Below are positions 31,299 to 33,114 of a stretch of DNA of 33,114 bases, piece after piece. A program made the translations under genes and the position numbers. The notes beneath the pieces are model-generated. The model made no database searches. It was not told the origin of the DNA and saw nothing but the letters and a program-made list of their open reading frames with translations. The stretch's first letter is position 1. The number at the start of each line of letters is the position of its first letter. This DNA is from Sperchopsis tessellata. Taxonomy: Eukaryota; Arthropoda; Insecta; Coleoptera; Hydrophilidae. The DNA lies in the NCBI GenBank assembly GCA_033557685.1, contig JAWQRN010000245.1:1-33114 (forward strand), given 5' to 3'.

Positions 31299-31336
31299 GG
31301 TGAATGAAAAGTCTTGAGTTGAAGTTTTCATTCATC
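31299..31336. repeat. 12-bp inverted repeat with 14-nt loop
   Basis: GGTGAATGAAAA and TTTTCATTCATC pair at 11 of 12 positions with one G-T wobble, around the loop 31311-31324. It could be a hairpin in RNA or a protein-binding palindrome. Confidence 0.5.
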
Positions 31337-31427
31337 AATAACTCGCTACACTCTAATAATTTTGCTTCAGTGAACATAACGTCGCGCAAATTGGCCATTG
31401 CGTCGTTCTGGTTACACGGAGTGAGCG

Positions 31428-31646
31428 GTGTTTAAAAACTTGATTCACGTGGAACAGTGCAAAAGTTCCGCATTGACGGAAAACTTACAGTCCAAGCACC
31501 CCATTCAATATAACTCACGAGTAGAAGACTCTAGTCCATCCATAATTCGCGAAAGAGCGGAGACACTAGGGGACGAGCACGAGCATGAGCAGGAACCACT
31601 TGCTTGGAAACAGGCTCTGGCGGGAGTGGATGGACCGGTTAACTAA
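31428..31646 (+). CDS. weak candidate exon without ATG
   Basis: A 72-codon open frame lacking an ATG near its start contains IIRERAETLGDEHEHEQEPL and a Trp. The region has higher GC, so an open frame is less surprising. It could be an exon fragment, but no clear splice sites bound it. Confidence 0.12.
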   Translation: MFKNLIHVEQCKSSALTENLQSKHPIQYNSRVEDSSPSIIRERAETLGDEHEHEQEPLAWKQALAGVDGPVN

Positions 31647-32406
31647 CGTATCGACTGTGTGCTCTGCTGTACGGCCTTCTTCGATCCGTCAGTGTGATGC
31701 GGTGGCGAGGAAGACCTTCGCCGTCACAAGCCTGCCAGGAGCGCTGCTGTAGTCCTTGCTTGCTCCTAAATCCTTACAAGGTTCGAACGAACGACGCCCC
31801 CTCATATCAGATACCTACCCTTCTCGCAAACATTCTAAGCCGACCCGACTGGCAATCGATCATGTGAGGATGTCTTAATTAGGTGTTGTAACGCGCATCG
31901 ATTAAGAAGTCCTATCTGCTGTTTATCAGCCGACGGTGAAGTACATGTACATCTTTGAGTCAGCTTTTTTTTAAGGATTTTTAAAACGCCACCTTTCTCT
32001 ACAAGGCCTACTGGGCGCTACGACTCTTAAGCCAGCCTAATATAAAATTGCACGAAAATAAAAAATTAAACACTACAAGATACAAGAGCACAACGTGAGG
32101 CAGAAGAAGAAAATAAGAAACGCTGAGGGGTCGATCACAGCGGTTTCTTTTGTCAGCTTTATTATAGGATTTAAGTCATAAGCAATACATTTTATTATTT
32201 TTATGTTGCCTACTAGTACTAGCTATGAAACAAAAGAGATACTAAAAAGAGAAGAAATAAATTGATGTGACATTCTTTTAAATTAAAAACAAATAAGTCC
32301 ACAATCAAGCATAAATATAAAACAACGTGATAATTCCGTATATCATCACTGTGTGATCATTAATAAATAATTCTGCACAAACTAATTCCGATGGTAACGT
32401 GTTTCA

Positions 32407-32465
32407 CACCAGTGGCGTCACTAGGGTTAGTAACACCCGGTGCGGAAACTCATGGTGTCAAGTCC
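32407..32465 (+). repeat. short repeat with a GGCGTCACTAGGGTT core
   Basis: The block reads CACCAGTGGCGTCACTAGGG, then TTAGTAACACCCGGTGCGG, ACTCATGGTGTCA. From memory, near-identical blocks occur many times in unrelated animal genomes and are often mis-annotated as proteins with a VASLGLVTPGA-like segment, which the + strand frame 32391-32609 also gives. I regard it as the conserved end of a mobile repeat and not as coding. Confidence 0.5.
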
Positions 32466-32918
32466 TCACGACTGATGAACTCCTATGAACTTCTTCCGAG
32501 TTCTCCTGTACCAGAGCATACGGAATCCTTAGTAGTGTTTGTTAATTTAGGTTGTACATTTATAAAGGACATAAGACAAAAAAACAAAATTCGAGGTAAA
32601 AATATTTAAAAACTATATCAAAAATATATTTTTTTTTATTTTAAAGTTAAAAATTAAATTTTACAGTTATATGAGATAAGTTTCTGTATTGGGTGTATAT
32701 ACATAATAATATAGAAGATATTTTAAATCTCAACTAAATCAAAACGTTCCTTTCTGTCTTTAAAACTTGTGAATCACTTCGAAATCCATGCGTTTCGCCA
32801 TACCACTTTCAATTGATAATATTGCAAGATCTGAAAGCCTTAACTATCTCATGGTAGATGTTTGTTAGAGTACGCAATAAGTTCTCGATAGGATCAAAAA
32901 AGTAAGTTAGTGAATCGG

Positions 32919-32961
32919 ATCGAATTGTTTATTCGAATAGATCGAATTGTTTACTGAATAT
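32919..32961. repeat. two-copy 22-bp tandem repeat
   Basis: ATCGAATTGTTTATTCGAATAG is followed directly by ATCGAATTGTTTACTGAATAT: same start, two to three changes, one base shorter. Confidence 0.7.
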
Positions 32962-33098
32962 GCCAAGATGATCCGGCTGGGAGAGTTACATGTGTTTGTG
33001 CTTTCCAAGGACCTTTTGCTTTTAAGCGTCTCGCTTAAGATGGACGTAAATTGTTTAGGGTATTTATAGCTCGTTGGTCTTTTTAGAAGATTTAACAA

Positions 33099-33114
33099 TA
33101 TATATATATATATA
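33099..33114. repeat. TA microsatellite at the window end
   Basis: An uninterrupted TA run reaches the last base. Its full length is unknown. Confidence 0.8.

Larger units (their letters stand above)
30060..31860. promoter_or_regulatory. stretch of higher GC with regulatory-looking motifs
   Basis: Compared with the AT-rich surroundings, blocks at about 30,060-30,400, 30,760-31,030 and 31,380-31,860 are clearly richer in G+C and CpG. Motifs include a perfect Rel/kappa-B-type site GGGAAATTCC (30900-30909), E-boxes CACGTG (30612-30617) and CAGCTG (30970-30975), and TTTAT homeodomain-like cores. No transposon signature was found. It may be an enhancer/promoter or an uncaptured 5' exon region of a gene such as the HMG-box gene or a downstream neighbour. 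Confidence 0.35.

Noticed and set aside
26600..33114. next exon of the HMG-box gene
   Set aside because: I looked on the + strand for an acceptor followed by a YxYNPKEA-like continuation and found none, so it probably lies beyond the window.

Overview
The window is AT-rich animal nuclear DNA, and an insect is by far the best fit. Its one clearly complete gene is an eight-exon parkin gene on the + strand whose protein (480 residues, starting MSFI and ending HWFG) is closest in layout to fly parkin. Introns have GT/AG ends. The intergenic DNA is full of arthropod-type transposon remains: non-LTR retrotransposons, mariner, a pogo/Tigger-like element and Penelope-like RT. A beetle seems plausible from the overall style, but nothing here proves the order.

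Region by region. 1-1,873: one arm of a dispersed inverted repeat at the very start, a decayed reverse transcriptase on the - strand, then AT-rich DNA leading to parkin. 1,874-8,627: parkin, with an antisense RT fragment in intron 1, a foldback element in intron 4, and intron 5 almost filled by a third antisense RT element. 8,628-11,650: AT-rich, no gene recognised. 11,700-14,180: a decayed + strand LINE with endonuclease tail, RT and C-terminal domain. 14,180-16,250: mostly featureless, with one hammerhead-ribozyme-like motif on the - strand.

16,264-20,470: a nested structure. A possible small host gene near 16,264-16,779 is cut by a 3.65 kb pogo/Tigger-like DNA transposon (16,780-20,433, TA target duplication, transposase on the - strand). 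That element is itself cut by an internally deleted mariner (17,334-18,274, also with TA duplication). Joining the flanks of the outer element gives an open frame that stops a few codons later, next to an AATAAA.

20,470-26,200: gene-poor, with a pair of 60-bp repeats 120 bp apart, a second copy of the RT family seen in parkin intron 1, and a degenerate tandem array near 23.8-24.2 kb. 26,372-26,596: a clean internal exon with a divergent SOX/MATA-type HMG box, the only other strong host-gene segment. 26,785-29,600 (- strand): a deleted Tc1/mariner-type transposase, a frameshifted Cys-rich multicopy arthropod family member, and a Penelope-like RT tail. 29,740-33,114: a second hammerhead-like motif, a stretch of higher GC content with several regulatory-looking motifs (about 30.06-31.86 kb), and a short repeat whose core resembles one I remember from many animal genomes.

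Functionally, parkin is the E3 ubiquitin ligase of PINK1-dependent mitophagy and all its zinc ligands and the catalytic cysteine are present. The HMG exon belongs to a DNA-binding transcription factor whose other exons I could not find in the window. Everything else I can name is mobile DNA or its debris.
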